Below, in pieces: positions 24,907 through 36,021 of a DNA stretch of 59,009 nt; the stretch's first letter is position 1; each line of letters starts with the position of its first letter. Both the position numbers and the translations under genes were made by a program. Origin of the DNA: Armatimonadota bacterium (GTDB lineage Bacteria; Bacteroidota; Ignavibacteria; OLB7); contig JADZEY010000018.1 of assembly GCA_020850315.1 (NCBI GenBank), positions 1 to 59,009 on the forward strand, given 5' to 3'. The notes below the pieces were generated by a model, which was not told the DNA's origin, did not search any database, and saw nothing but the letters and a program-made list of their open reading frames with translations.

Positions 24907-25665
24907 ATGACCAGTTCACCAACCAAACGCTCACTTCTACAACGGATTGTTCTGCTCCATCTGCTTGCCATCACTACCGGCAGCATAGCGGTTGCTAACG
25001 GCGGAACGTTCGACCATTCCAAGTTCAACACCCTGCTTGGCCAAGCGGTATCGGGGGGGAAAGTTGATTACGGGAAGTTCAAGGGGAATGCAGAGTTCAC
25101 TGCATACTTGGCGGCATTGCAATCGGCCAATCTCTCCTCCCTTTCCGGTAACGAGGAGCTTGCGTTTTGGATCAACGCCTACAACGCTTGCACCATCAAG
25201 AACGTGCTGGACAACCCGGGGATGCGGAAGCCAACCGATGTGAAAGGGTTCTTCGATGCCAAAAAATTCAGCGTTGCAGGGCGTTCGCTTACGCTGAATC
25301 AAATCGAGAACGACATCGTGCGGAAGAAATTCAAGGAGCCGCTGATCCATTTCGGGCTGGTGTGCGCCGCGCGAAGCTGCCCGCCGATTATCAACAAAGC
25401 CTACACGGGGAAGAATGTGAAATCGCTGCTTGCAAGCAACGCAAAAGCATATTTGGCCAGCAAGCAAAACCGCTACGACGCAGCAACCAACACCCTAAGC
25501 CTCTCCAAAATTTTTGAGTGGTACCGTGCGGATTTTGGAGGTGAATCGGGACTGAAGGAGTTCGCTAAAAAATATGGCCCCCCCCAAATGAAAGCAGGGC
25601 TAACGGCAAACCCGAACGCAAAAATCACATCGCTGGAATATGATTGGACGTTGAACTCGAAGTAA
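24907..25665 (+). CDS. DUF547 domain protein, exported
   Basis: A 252-residue protein with a hydrophobic N-terminal segment (about 13-32, IVLLHLLAITTGSIAVANG) acting as a signal peptide or anchor. The DUF547 core shows NEELAFWINAYNACTIKNVL (about 82-101), IENDIVRKKFKEPLIHFGLVC-like and CAARSCPP (about 155-162) with conserved cysteines, and FEWYRADFGG. The family is widespread but of unknown function; the conserved histidine/cysteine region suggests an enzyme. The gene is divergent from ribH and closed by a strong terminator at 25691-25729. Confidence 0.88.
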   Translation: MTSSPTKRSLLQRIVLLHLLAITTGSIAVANGGTFDHSKFNTLLGQAVSGGKVDYGKFKGNAEFTAYLAALQSANLSSLSGNEELAFWINAYNACTIKNVLDNPGMRKPTDVKGFFDAKKFSVAGRSLTLNQIENDIVRKKFKEPLIHFGLVCAARSCPPIINKAYTGKNVKSLLASNAKAYLASKQNRYDAATNTLSLSKIFEWYRADFGGESGLKEFAKKYGPPQMKAGLTANPNAKITSLEYDWTLNSK

Positions 25666-25690
25666 CGCGCTGGTTCACCATCCAGAGAAC

Positions 25691-25729
25691 ACAACGCCGA
25701 TGCAGCAACCCTGCATCGGCGTTGTTGTT
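25691..25729 (+). terminator. Terminator after the DUF547 gene
   Basis: A 15-bp perfect stem, ACAACGCCGATGCAG (25691-25705) with CTGCATCGGCGTTGT (25711-25725), has a 5-nt loop and is followed by TGTTTG. It lies between convergent genes and can act both ways. Confidence 0.8.
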
Positions 25730-25746
25730 TGCTACTCATGCTTCTC

Positions 25747-26154
25747 TCACCTACACGAATCTCCCAGCACCACCGTGAACCTTCCCACGATCGGATACCC
25801 ACAACAACCTTCCACCATCCTGAGCCGAAGCCCCATTTGTTTGCCGCAACGCTGGCCGCGCATGGCACGGGCAAAAAATGAATTGCTTGGCAATTCCGCA
25901 GCATCACTCAGCACGTAGCTGGAATCGCTACTCATCGCCAGCGTGTCGAACACCACTGTGTCGGCTCCATTGACGCGCCACAGCGTGACCTGGGCATCGG
26001 GAACAAGCCGAGTTGACGTTGCGGAATCTTTCACCAAAATTGCCAACGGTGGCGGCGCGGGGGCGCACTGCAGATCAACACAATTGTCGTTGTTGCAACC
26101 GGTAGCGGTCAGCACCAGCATGGCAACCGCAAACAGCCTGAGGAGATTATTCAT
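25747..26154 (-). CDS. Small hypothetical lipoprotein coupled to the DprE1-like gene
   Basis: A 135-residue predicted lipoprotein. The signal MNNLLRLFAVAMLVLTATGC ends at a lipidation cysteine (20) followed by NNDNCVDLQC. The rest resembles one carboxypeptidase-regulatory-type beta-sandwich (ATSTRLVPDAQVTLWRVNG), with further cysteines near 103 and 115-116 (VEGCCGYP). Its ATG overlaps the TGA of the upstream oxidase by 4 nt (26151-26154), so translation is probably coupled. No function is known; the coupling suggests a cell-envelope role alongside the DprE-like enzymes. Confidence 0.7.
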   Translation of the reverse strand: MNNLLRLFAVAMLVLTATGCNNDNCVDLQCAPAPPPLAILVKDSATSTRLVPDAQVTLWRVNGADTVVFDTLAMSSDSSYVLSDAAELPSNSFFARAMRGQRCGKQMGLRLRMVEGCCGYPIVGRFTVVLGDSCR

Positions 26155-27653
26155 GGCGTTACGGCGTTGGTTTGCGTGAACTGTTCTTTTTTCGCGCCGG
26201 CTTCCGTTTCGGGGAACAATCGGCGGTAGAGGTTGGTTTCCAGCAGCCCGTTCGGGTCGCAGCGGCGTTTCAGTGCCATAAACTGTTCCACCGCTTCGCG
26301 CCCCAGATACTGCTCGGCACTGGCAGCGTGCAGCGTGCTATCCTTCGCAAAATAGAAGCGTCCGCCCGCCTTCAGCACAACTTCATCAAGCTGGGCCGCC
26401 AGTTTCCAGATCGCAGCGCGGTTCCTTTTGGTGATCTTAAAATCCAACGCCAGCGAGTATCCATCCACGCTGTGGGTCATCAGGAAATTATCGCGGCGGT
26501 GGCGCTTGAACACTGCCAAATACGGCGGGTAGCCCGCCTTCTGCGCCAGCCGCAGCTGCGCCTTGAACGCTTCGGCAGCGGTGGATTCGGGGACGAAACT
26601 TTGGTACTGAATCAGCCCGCCGCGCCCGTAGGAGCGTTTCCAGTTTGGGACGTAATCCAGCAGGAACGCAAACGCCGCGTGCGATTGCTGAAAAATTTTC
26701 CCACGATCCAACAAACGGCTTGCGTAAAATTTTGCGGTGTTCACCAACCTCACTCCAAGGTTGTTCACAAACGGCCGCATAAACCTCCACAAGGTTGATT
26801 TGGGAAGCAATCCAAAAATCGTGTCGGGAAGCTGTTGGTGTTCGATCCGCAACGTCTGCGCTGGGTTGGGGTCGTTGCCTGGTTTCAGGTAGTTGGCTTC
26901 GTGGATCACTCCGCGTCCAATCCCCTTTCCCCCTGCTACTCCATCAATCCATCCAACCAAGTAATCGGCATCGTCCATCCGTTGCTCAAACTCCTGCATC
27001 ATGGCATCAAGGTTTGGGACGTTGATTGCCTCCACATTCAAATGGCCGGAATAGACTTTTTTCAGTTGCAGGGTGATGCTGGTGAAGCACCCCAACATCC
27101 CGAAACCACCGATTGCCGCAAAGAAAATATCGCTGTTTAGTTGGCGCGAACAAGTGAGAGGCTCGCCAGTTGGAAGCAGGATCTCAAACTCAAGGATATG
27201 ATCCCCGATTGGCCCAACGGCAAAGTTGTTTTTGCCGTGGATGTTCATGCTGGCACAACCGCCAATGGTTGGGAACATGGTTCCGGGAACGATTGGCGGC
27301 CACCAGCCATCGGGAAGGGCGTACTGCCACAACTGTTGGATTGTCACCCCCGACTCCATTGTTATCACCCCGGTGTGCGGGTTCCATGCAAGGATTCGGC
27401 AGAAACGGGTAAGATCCAGCACAACGTTTTCGGCATTCAACGCAGCATCGCCGTAACTGCGGCCAGCACCACGGAAGGCAACAGTCCGTCCGGTGCGCTG
27501 CGCCAAGTTGAACACCTCCTGGATACCCTCCACCGTTGACGGGCGGAACACGTAGCCAACAGCATCGGTGCTTAATCCCCAACCATGAACAAGTTCAAGG
27601 TTCTGGAATGGCAGCGTTGATTCATCACGTAGCGTCGTCATGGGGTCTTGCAC
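26151..27653 (-). CDS. FAD-linked oxidoreductase, DprE1-like
   Basis: A flavoprotein of up to 500 residues of the VAO/PCMH family, resembling decaprenylphosphoryl-ribose 2'-oxidase. The FAD-binding loop is FRGAGRSYGDAALN (about 60-73), and IGGCASMNIHGKNNF (about 128-142) matches the DprE1 pattern. The C-terminal part keeps LIQYQS (equivalent of the Tyr314 region) and FAKDST (the conserved lysine). The position of the DprE1 cysteine attacked by benzothiazinones reads SLALDF here, so it is alanine. The start is GTG at 27653, one base after the SDR stop, or the ATG at 27641. With the SDR it could epimerise a polyprenyl-linked sugar, as DprE1/DprE2 make arabinose donors; the true substrate is unknown. 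Confidence 0.82.
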   Translation of the reverse strand: MQDPMTTLRDESTLPFQNLELVHGWGLSTDAVGYVFRPSTVEGIQEVFNLAQRTGRTVAFRGAGRSYGDAALNAENVVLDLTRFCRILAWNPHTGVITMESGVTIQQLWQYALPDGWWPPIVPGTMFPTIGGCASMNIHGKNNFAVGPIGDHILEFEILLPTGEPLTCSRQLNSDIFFAAIGGFGMLGCFTSITLQLKKVYSGHLNVEAINVPNLDAMMQEFEQRMDDADYLVGWIDGVAGGKGIGRGVIHEANYLKPGNDPNPAQTLRIEHQQLPDTIFGLLPKSTLWRFMRPFVNNLGVRLVNTAKFYASRLLDRGKIFQQSHAAFAFLLDYVPNWKRSYGRGGLIQYQSFVPESTAAEAFKAQLRLAQKAGYPPYLAVFKRHRRDNFLMTHSVDGYSLALDFKITKRNRAAIWKLAAQLDEVVLKAGGRFYFAKDSTLHAASAEQYLGREAVEQFMALKRRCDPNGLLETNLYRRLFPETEAGAKKEQFTQTNAVTP

Positions 27654-27654
27654 G

Positions 27655-28398
27655 TCAGATATTCAGCCGCCGGAAGATGAAGGATGGAAAGAAGCGAATC
27701 ACCGTCCCAACAAGCCGCCAACGCGCCGGGATGTAGGCTGTCTTTTTCCCCCGCTTCGCTGCTTTCAAAATCAACTCCGCTGCGCGTTCGGCAGAGATCA
27801 GCCAGAACAACCCAGGAAGCCCTTTGGTCATGTCGGTATCCACAAAACCGGGTTTGGCAACAACCACCTTCACCCCAAAACGGGCCACGCGATTGCGAAG
27901 CGATTCCAAGTAGGTATTCAGCGCGGCTTTGCTGGTGCAGTAGGCTGGGTTTCCGCGCCGGCCACGGTCGCCAGCGATTGAGGAGATGCCGACGATTGTC
28001 CCCCGCTTCACCCGCTCGAACCGCCGCGCTGCTTCGTTCAGCCACGCAAACGCGCCACGCACGTTCACATCAAGGATCAGCGCATCTTTCTGGATGTTGT
28101 ACTCATCCGGCGCAACCGCAGGCATCACCCCTGCGGCAAAGATGATAAGGTCCAGCCCTCCAAGATCACGCGTGATTTCCTGGAACAGCCCCTCTACCTC
28201 ATCCACATTCAGCACGTCATGCTGGTACGCGTGAGCCAGAGGTTGCCCTGCAGATGCGTTGATCTGGGCAGCAATCTGCTCAATCTCATCGCTGCGGCGC
28301 GCCACCAGTGCCACGGCGCAACCGGCCCTGCCAAGCTGCTGGGCAATCGCCGCCCCAATCCCCGCCGAAGCACCCACAATTATTGCGTGTTTGAACAT
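27655..28398 (-). CDS. Short-chain dehydrogenase, DprE2-like
   Basis: A 247-residue SDR. The NAD(P)-binding loop is GASAGIGAAIA (about 8-18), with FAAGVMP (about 89), the catalytic serine in GISSIAGDRG (about 139), and YCTSK (Tyr and Lys at about 153-157). The tail IRFFPSFIFRRLNI is a hydrophobic, membrane-associating end as in DprE2-type reductases. It lies one base upstream of the DprE1-like oxidase, so the two form an oxidase/reductase pair that could invert a hydroxyl on a lipid-linked sugar. A generic SDR is the fallback. The start is the ATG at 28398. Confidence 0.85.
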   Translation of the reverse strand: MFKHAIIVGASAGIGAAIAQQLGRAGCAVALVARRSDEIEQIAAQINASAGQPLAHAYQHDVLNVDEVEGLFQEITRDLGGLDLIIFAAGVMPAVAPDEYNIQKDALILDVNVRGAFAWLNEAARRFERVKRGTIVGISSIAGDRGRRGNPAYCTSKAALNTYLESLRNRVARFGVKVVVAKPGFVDTDMTKGLPGLFWLISAERAAELILKAAKRGKKTAYIPARWRLVGTVIRFFPSFIFRRLNI

Positions 28399-28400
28399 TG

Positions 28401-28428
28401 GTCAGTAGTCAGTAGTCAGTGGTCAGTG
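28401..28428. repeat. Heptanucleotide tetrad (GTCAGTA/G)
   Basis: Four abutting 7-mers: GTCAGTA, GTCAGTA, GTCAGTG, GTCAGTG. It starts 2 bp upstream of the SDR start codon (minus strand), so it occupies the ribosome-binding region of that gene. Confidence 0.85.
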
Positions 28429-28499
28429 GTAGGCAGGGGATGCTTTTTCATTTGGCATTCACCATTTTCCCATTCTCCATTCATCTCACTGTCAATTTC

Positions 28500-28744
28500 T
28501 CCATTCTCCGGTCTCCATTCTCCATTTCTTCGCGCCCTCCTTGATCGTGCTGCAAGCAGCAGATCGTTCCTCCCAAGTTTGGGAGGAAGTTGGACGGCGG
28601 CTTTCATTCACTATTCACCATTCACTATTCACTATTTCTTCGCGCCCTCCTTGATCGTGCTGCAAGCAGCAGATCGTTCCTCCCAAGTTTGGGAGGAAGT
28701 TGGACTGCGGCTCCCATTTTCCATTCTCAATTCTCAATTCTCAA
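28500..28744. repeat. Alternating heptamer sets and duplicated 79-bp block
   Basis: 28500-28527 is four 7-mers of TCCATTC type; 28524-28602 is the first 79-bp block; 28607-28634 is four 7-mers of TTCACTA type; 28634-28712 is the second block, 110 bp after the first and differing at one base (28596/28706); 28724-28744 is three TTCTCAA. The block contains CTTGATCGTGCTGCAAGCAG and a CTCCCAAGTTTGGGAG palindrome. A diverged inverted copy lies at 4.6 kb. Confidence 0.85.
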
Positions 28745-28748
28745 TTCT

Positions 28749-29894
28749 CTACGCTTTCATTGCTTGTTCGATGTCGGCGATAAGGTCTTCAGCGTCTTCG
28801 ATGCCGACCGAGAAGCGGACAAGGCCATCGGTGATGCCCAAGCGTTGGCGGATTTCGGGGGGGACTGCGCCGTGGGTCATCGAGACAGGGTGACAAAGCA
28901 GCGACTCCACACCGCCAAGCGATTCGGCGAAGGCGAAGACTTTTACCGCAGCACAGAACGATTGCGCTTTTTCCAGCGATCCAAGATCGGTGGAGATCAT
29001 CCCGCCGAACCCGCGCATCTGCCGCAGGGCAAGATCATGTTGCGGAAACTCCGGCAGCCCTGGGTAGTGAACCGCGCCGAACTCAGGGTGGCTGGCAAGA
29101 TATTCAGCCACCTTCTGCGCGTTGGCGCAATGGCGATCCATCCGCACCGCCAACGTTTTCAGCGAGCGGAGCGTCAGGTAGCAATCCATTGGGCCGGGAA
29201 CCGCGCCGCAGGCGTTTTGCAGAAACTTCAGCCGCTCGGCAATTCCGGCATCGGCGGTGACGACTGCGCCGCCAATCACATCGCTGTGGCCGCCAAGATA
29301 TTTGGTGGTGGAGTGAAGAACGATGGTTGCGCCAAGCGATAATGGGGTTTGCAGGTAGGGGGTCATAAACGTGTTATCCACCACCATCATCGCGTTGGCA
29401 GCGCGGGCAACATCGCCAATGGCCTGAAGGTCGCACAGGCGCATCATCGGGTTGGTGGGGGTTTCGGCGTAGATCATCCGGGTTTCGGGAGTGACCGCCG
29501 CGCGAACCGCTTCAACGTCGCGGAAATCAACGTAGCTAAAACGGAACCCCAACGGCTTCAGCACCTTATCGAACAGCCGGAACGTGCCGCCATACATATC
29601 ATCCCCCGCAACAACGTGGCCGCCCGGCGCAAGCAGCCGCATCACAGCATCAATCGCCGCCAACCCGCTGCCGAAAGCAAAGCCGTGGGTCCCCCCTTCA
29701 AGCTCGGCAAGGCATTGCTCCAGCGCGAACCGCGTTGGGTGGTGGGTGCGGGCGTACTCGAATCCCTTGTGGTCGCCAATCCCCTGCTGGGCGTAGGTGG
29801 AGGTTTGGAAAATGGGGACGTTCACCGCGCCAGTGACCGCTTCGGGTTCCTGTCCGGCATGGATTGCGCGTGTTGAAAAGCCGTGATGTTTCAT
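28749..29894 (-). CDS. Cystathionine gamma-synthase / gamma-lyase (PLP-dependent)
   Basis: A 381-residue Cys/Met-metabolism PLP enzyme. Landmarks are STRAIHAGQEP (about 7-17), TSTYAQQG, YARTHHPTR (about 48-56), FGSGLAAIDAV (about 74-84), ETPTNPMM (about 145-152), and the PLP lysine in HSTTKYLGGHSD (about 196-207). SVGIEDAEDLI near the end is typical. It makes or cleaves cystathionine in transsulfuration; synthase (MetB) and lyase (MctB/CGL-type) cannot be told apart by eye. The start is the ATG at 29894. It lies alone between two repeat-bearing spacers. Confidence 0.93.
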   Translation of the reverse strand: MKHHGFSTRAIHAGQEPEAVTGAVNVPIFQTSTYAQQGIGDHKGFEYARTHHPTRFALEQCLAELEGGTHGFAFGSGLAAIDAVMRLLAPGGHVVAGDDMYGGTFRLFDKVLKPLGFRFSYVDFRDVEAVRAAVTPETRMIYAETPTNPMMRLCDLQAIGDVARAANAMMVVDNTFMTPYLQTPLSLGATIVLHSTTKYLGGHSDVIGGAVVTADAGIAERLKFLQNACGAVPGPMDCYLTLRSLKTLAVRMDRHCANAQKVAEYLASHPEFGAVHYPGLPEFPQHDLALRQMRGFGGMISTDLGSLEKAQSFCAAVKVFAFAESLGGVESLLCHPVSMTHGAVPPEIRQRLGITDGLVRFSVGIEDAEDLIADIEQAMKA

Positions 29895-29935
29895 TGGAGT
29901 AGAGATTGATTTTGTAGAGTTGCCTTCGCCCCTAA

Positions 29936-29990
29936 CCCCCTCTCCCGATTCGCCGAACTGAGCTACGCTGCATTCCGGCGGGAGAGGGGG
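29936..29990. repeat. CTCTCCC/GGGAGAG inverted-repeat element
   Basis: A perfect 12-bp inverted repeat, CCCCCTCTCCCG (29936-29947) with CGGGAGAGGGGG (29979-29990), surrounds a 31-nt spacer. The spacer length equals that of the copies at 4.3 kb, and the spacer sequence is related (both contain CGCCGA and end TCCGG). It lies between the SBP gene end and the MetB-like start, minus strand. Confidence 0.75.
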
Positions 29991-30004
29991 ACCGGAATAA
30001 GTAT

Positions 30005-31309
30005 TCAGTGCCCTGCGGTTTCTGCTGCGTTGGCGGCTTCGCCTGTGGTTAGTTGGGTTAGGCGATATTGGGCATCGTTCAGGGCTTGCGCAGCTTCTTT
30101 GTTCCCCAAGATTGCTTGGGATACTTCCTCTTCAACAATCGCCTCGATATCCAACCACTTTGGGTGCACCGGGGTGAACCGGGCGGCCTTCATCTGGGCG
30201 GTGAAGTGCTTGCGGACCTCACTCTGCAGAAACGGGTCGCCAGCAACCGAAAGATCCGCAGGGGTCATTCCGCCGGGAAGGGCTTTGCAGAACTCTAGAG
30301 ATTGCTTGGCCGAGGTCAGGAATACCACAAGTTTTTTTGCAGCTTCTTTCTGCTTGCTGGCGTTGTTGATCGCCAGATACTCACCCCCGCCAAACGACAC
30401 AGCTTGGTGGCCAGCAAATCCTGGCATGGTTTGCAATCCGAACCGAAGCCCTGGGTTGTCCTTGCGGATGCGGTCGGCAAGCCACGGGCCCGAAATCCAG
30501 AAGCCGACATTCCCCTGCACAAACTGCTGATCCAGTGCCTTTTGGGTTTCGATTAACCCGGTGCGGGCAAGCTCCAGATAGGCTTCCAGTGCTTGGATAT
30601 TTTGGGGTGAGTTTATGGTTGGCGTGCCGTTGGCATCCATCACCTGGCCGCCGTTGGACCAGAAGAAGGGGATAATTTTTTTGTACAGCCGATGCTGATC
30701 CGGCCCGTTTGCGCCAAAGCCGTACGCCTGGGGATGCTTGGCTTTAATTTGTTCAGCTTTTGCCAGCACATCGCTCCACAGGGTGTCCGGCTTGGTGGTG
30801 TCGGCCCCAACGGAAGCAAGCAACGTTTTGTTGAAATAGAGCACCCGCGAATCCACCACCCAGGGCCAAGCAAACGTTCCTCCGTTCCACTGCCCGGGCG
30901 CAAGCACCTCGGCCGAGAATCGGGAATCGTTATCGCCAGCCATCCCTTTCTGGTTTGCCAACACACCGGCACTGCTGAACTGCGCCACCCAATCGCTTCC
31001 AAGCTCCAAAACATCAGGAGCGGTGCTGGAATTGAAGGCAAGTTGCAGCTTTGCTTTTCCGTCGTTCCAGCTTAGCTCCGACAGCTCCACGTAGGTGTCG
31101 GGGTTCTCCGCTTCGAAGGCTTTGATCCGCTCCATCAGCGCAGCTTTTTGGGTTGGCTCGGACCAAAAGTGCCAGAATTTCAGCGCAGTTTTTCCTTCTT
31201 TGGAGCGGCCATCGCCGGCGGAATCGCCGCCGCAGCCAGCAACGACCAGAGCAAGCAGGAGAAGAATGGCAAGGGCTGCCAAGCCAGAGCGTCGGCACAA
31301 TGTGTTCAT
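30005..31309 (-). CDS. Sugar ABC transporter substrate-binding lipoprotein (SBP family 1)
   Basis: A 434-residue binding protein. The lipoprotein signal (about 1-26, AALAILLLLALVVAGC) ends at a cysteine followed by GGDSAGDG. The mature part has the family-1 opening LKFWHFWSEPTQKAAL, then STAPDVLELGSDWVAQF, ALDQQFVQGNVGFWISGPWLAD (as seen near 255-276) and GGGEYLAINNASKQKEAAKK. Such proteins feed sugars to MalF/MalG-type permeases, but none is adjacent: the flanks are MetB-like and a small SLBB protein. The stop of the SLBB gene is 4 nt before this ATG (31309), so the two are probably co-transcribed. Confidence 0.9.
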   Translation of the reverse strand: MNTLCRRSGLAALAILLLLALVVAGCGGDSAGDGRSKEGKTALKFWHFWSEPTQKAALMERIKAFEAENPDTYVELSELSWNDGKAKLQLAFNSSTAPDVLELGSDWVAQFSSAGVLANQKGMAGDNDSRFSAEVLAPGQWNGGTFAWPWVVDSRVLYFNKTLLASVGADTTKPDTLWSDVLAKAEQIKAKHPQAYGFGANGPDQHRLYKKIIPFFWSNGGQVMDANGTPTINSPQNIQALEAYLELARTGLIETQKALDQQFVQGNVGFWISGPWLADRIRKDNPGLRFGLQTMPGFAGHQAVSFGGGEYLAINNASKQKEAAKKLVVFLTSAKQSLEFCKALPGGMTPADLSVAGDPFLQSEVRKHFTAQMKAARFTPVHPKWLDIEAIVEEEVSQAILGNKEAAQALNDAQYRLTQLTTGEAANAAETAGH

Positions 31310-31313
31310 GGAG

Positions 31314-31835
31314 TTATTTGACCCCGTTGTAGATGGTTAAAATGGAGACAAGCACCAGCCCAACATCCCGAATCACCGCCAGCACCTCGTTGAAGGTGTT
31401 CTCCTCTTCGGGGATGATGACTGTATCGTTTGGATAGAGCTTGGGATTGAGCGTGGTGTCGGCAGTTTGCTGATACCGGACTAGGTCATAGACCTGAATG
31501 GAGTTGCGGATGGTGCTATCCACCGTTAGGTCATGCACGATTCGAACTTCATCAAGCTTAGGTTTTGATCCAGTTTGCCCAGCGGAAGGTCCGCCAGCAT
31601 AGGAGATCAGTTGCAGCAGCGTGGTGGAAGAAGCGACCTTGTACCGCCCCGGGCGCGCCACCGCACCCCAGATATTCACTTCCATCGAGAAGCCAACCCC
31701 GGCAGTAAAATCATAGACCCCGCCAATGCCCCCCGCCCCCGATGGCGCCCCGCCACCTTGCGGTGATGCTTGGTACTGGATGGAAAGAATCAGCAGCGGA
31801 AGCAGGAACAGAGGAAAGCGGAACGATTGCGGCAT
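31314..31835 (-). CDS. Small SLBB-domain protein, exported
   Basis: A 173-residue protein with a signal peptide (FPLFLLPLLILSIQYQASPQG, about 7-26; cleavage uncertain), a single SLBB-type beta-grasp domain (VNIWGAVARPGRYKVAS at about 52-68, then LLQLISYAGGPSAG), and a C-terminal hydrophobic helix (VLAVIRDVGLVLVSILTIYNG). The last part resembles the end of the Wza-like protein at 46.1 kb. SLBB domains line polysaccharide export channels; this short form may be an accessory. It precedes the sugar-binding lipoprotein gene by 4 nt. Confidence 0.78.
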   Translation of the reverse strand: MPQSFRFPLFLLPLLILSIQYQASPQGGGAPSGAGGIGGVYDFTAGVGFSMEVNIWGAVARPGRYKVASSTTLLQLISYAGGPSAGQTGSKPKLDEVRIVHDLTVDSTIRNSIQVYDLVRYQQTADTTLNPKLYPNDTVIIPEEENTFNEVLAVIRDVGLVLVSILTIYNGVK

Positions 31836-31884
31836 TGGTTTGTTGGAAGGAGAGCCAGAGTCTGGAACGAGCGGAAAAGGTACG

Positions 31885-31917
31885 CCGGCCCCGCATCCGT
31901 TTCCGGTGTGGGGCCGG
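31885..31917 (-). terminator. Probable terminator after secA
   Basis: CCGGCCCC (31885-31892) pairs with GGGGCCGG (31910-31917), with extra inner pairs. On the minus strand CGTACCTTTTCC follows. It lies just past the secA stop. Confidence 0.5.
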
Positions 31918-31931
31918 TTCGATTATTGCAA

Positions 31932-35087
<3,156 letters not shown>

Positions 35088-35280
35088 AGTTCAATGTCCG
35101 GCAGGGCTTCTGCCATGTTGAAATGGGCAGCGAAGTTGCTGCCATGAACGTGATAGACGGCGAATATACCGAAGGGCGGTTGCTTCAACAACGAACAGAC
35201 TGTAAGAAGGCGGAAGCGATGGTGCGCGCAACCAGCAACCGTGCCGTGGGGATTGCTTGCTTCGGGCTTTTAGGTTGCGC

Positions 35281-36021
35281 TTATGACGTTTCTTCGACGT
35301 AGAGCATTGTTGCGCCAACCACTCCAACCGGTAATATCACAAAGCCAGCAAAGGGGATAAGCAGCAACAATGCCAGCCCCCCACCAAACCCCAGATAGAG
35401 TGACTTCCGTCCCCAAACGTGCCGAATTTTTTGGCGGAATGTGGTGTAGTGCCGCTCAAACACGTAATCGCTGAAGTCGAGTGAAAGAACCACGGCTGCG
35501 TACAGCAACGACAGCAACGGAAAAAGGATGAACCCAATGCCAGGGACAAACTGAGTAAAGAAAATTGGGGGATAACAGAATACAAAAATCACCAGCCGAC
35601 CCAGCGAAAATGCCACACTGCGGGCAACATCCTGCGCCAGTGAACTATCCAGCGAACTATCGCCAGCACGGAACCCAGGCCCGCGCAGATGTTGCTCCAC
35701 AGCAAGGGAGAGTTTGGAGTTCAGCGGACCAGCAATCGCGCTGCCAATCAACAACAGCAGAAAAAAGGAGACAAACACGCCAATCGCAGCCCCCAGAACT
35801 TGCAGGAACGTTCGGGCCAGAACCGCCAGCAATCCATCGCCGCTAACCAGCAGCCCAGAAAGCTCTATCGCCCCCCAGATACCAAGCGGAAGCCCCACAA
35901 TCATCAGCGCGATATTCACCATTAACGGACGCAGCGACAAGCGGCGCACCGACGCATCGCGCAAGATCAGCCGCGCCGCACGGAAGTGCGTTGTGAAACC
36001 GTGAATACTGTTGGAGGGCAT
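35281..36021 (-). CDS. EI24-domain (CysZ-like) membrane protein
   Basis: A 246-residue inner-membrane protein with four to six hydrophobic segments (about 30-60, 65-97, 135-178, 210-240). The segments LIGSAIAGPLNSKLSLAVEQ and FFTQFVPGIGFILFPLLSL are typical of the EI24/CysZ family. CysZ acts in sulfate uptake in enterobacteria; many other members are uncharacterised, so I do not assign sulfate transport. The ATG is at 36021. It reads toward secA with a 193-bp spacer holding only a small GGCAGC/GCTGCC hairpin. Confidence 0.85.
   Translation of the reverse strand: MPSNSIHGFTTHFRAARLILRDASVRRLSLRPLMVNIALMIVGLPLGIWGAIELSGLLVSGDGLLAVLARTFLQVLGAAIGVFVSFFLLLLIGSAIAGPLNSKLSLAVEQHLRGPGFRAGDSSLDSSLAQDVARSVAFSLGRLVIFVFCYPPIFFTQFVPGIGFILFPLLSLLYAAVVLSLDFSDYVFERHYTTFRQKIRHVWGRKSLYLGFGGGLALLLLIPFAGFVILPVGVVGATMLYVEETS

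Larger units (their letters stand above)
28399..28748. other. Repeat-filled intergenic region
   Basis: All 350 bp between the MetB-like and SDR genes are repeats: heptamer tetrads at 28401-28428, 28500-28527 and 28607-28634, a heptamer triplet at 28724-28744, and two copies of a 79-bp block. No coding region is supported. The SDR promoter must lie within or overlap this repeat DNA. Confidence 0.75.

Noticed and set aside
29936-29990. Rho-independent terminator upstream of the sugar-binding gene
   Set aside because: The stem is strong but the loop is 31 nt and there is no T-run; it matches a dispersed repeat family instead.
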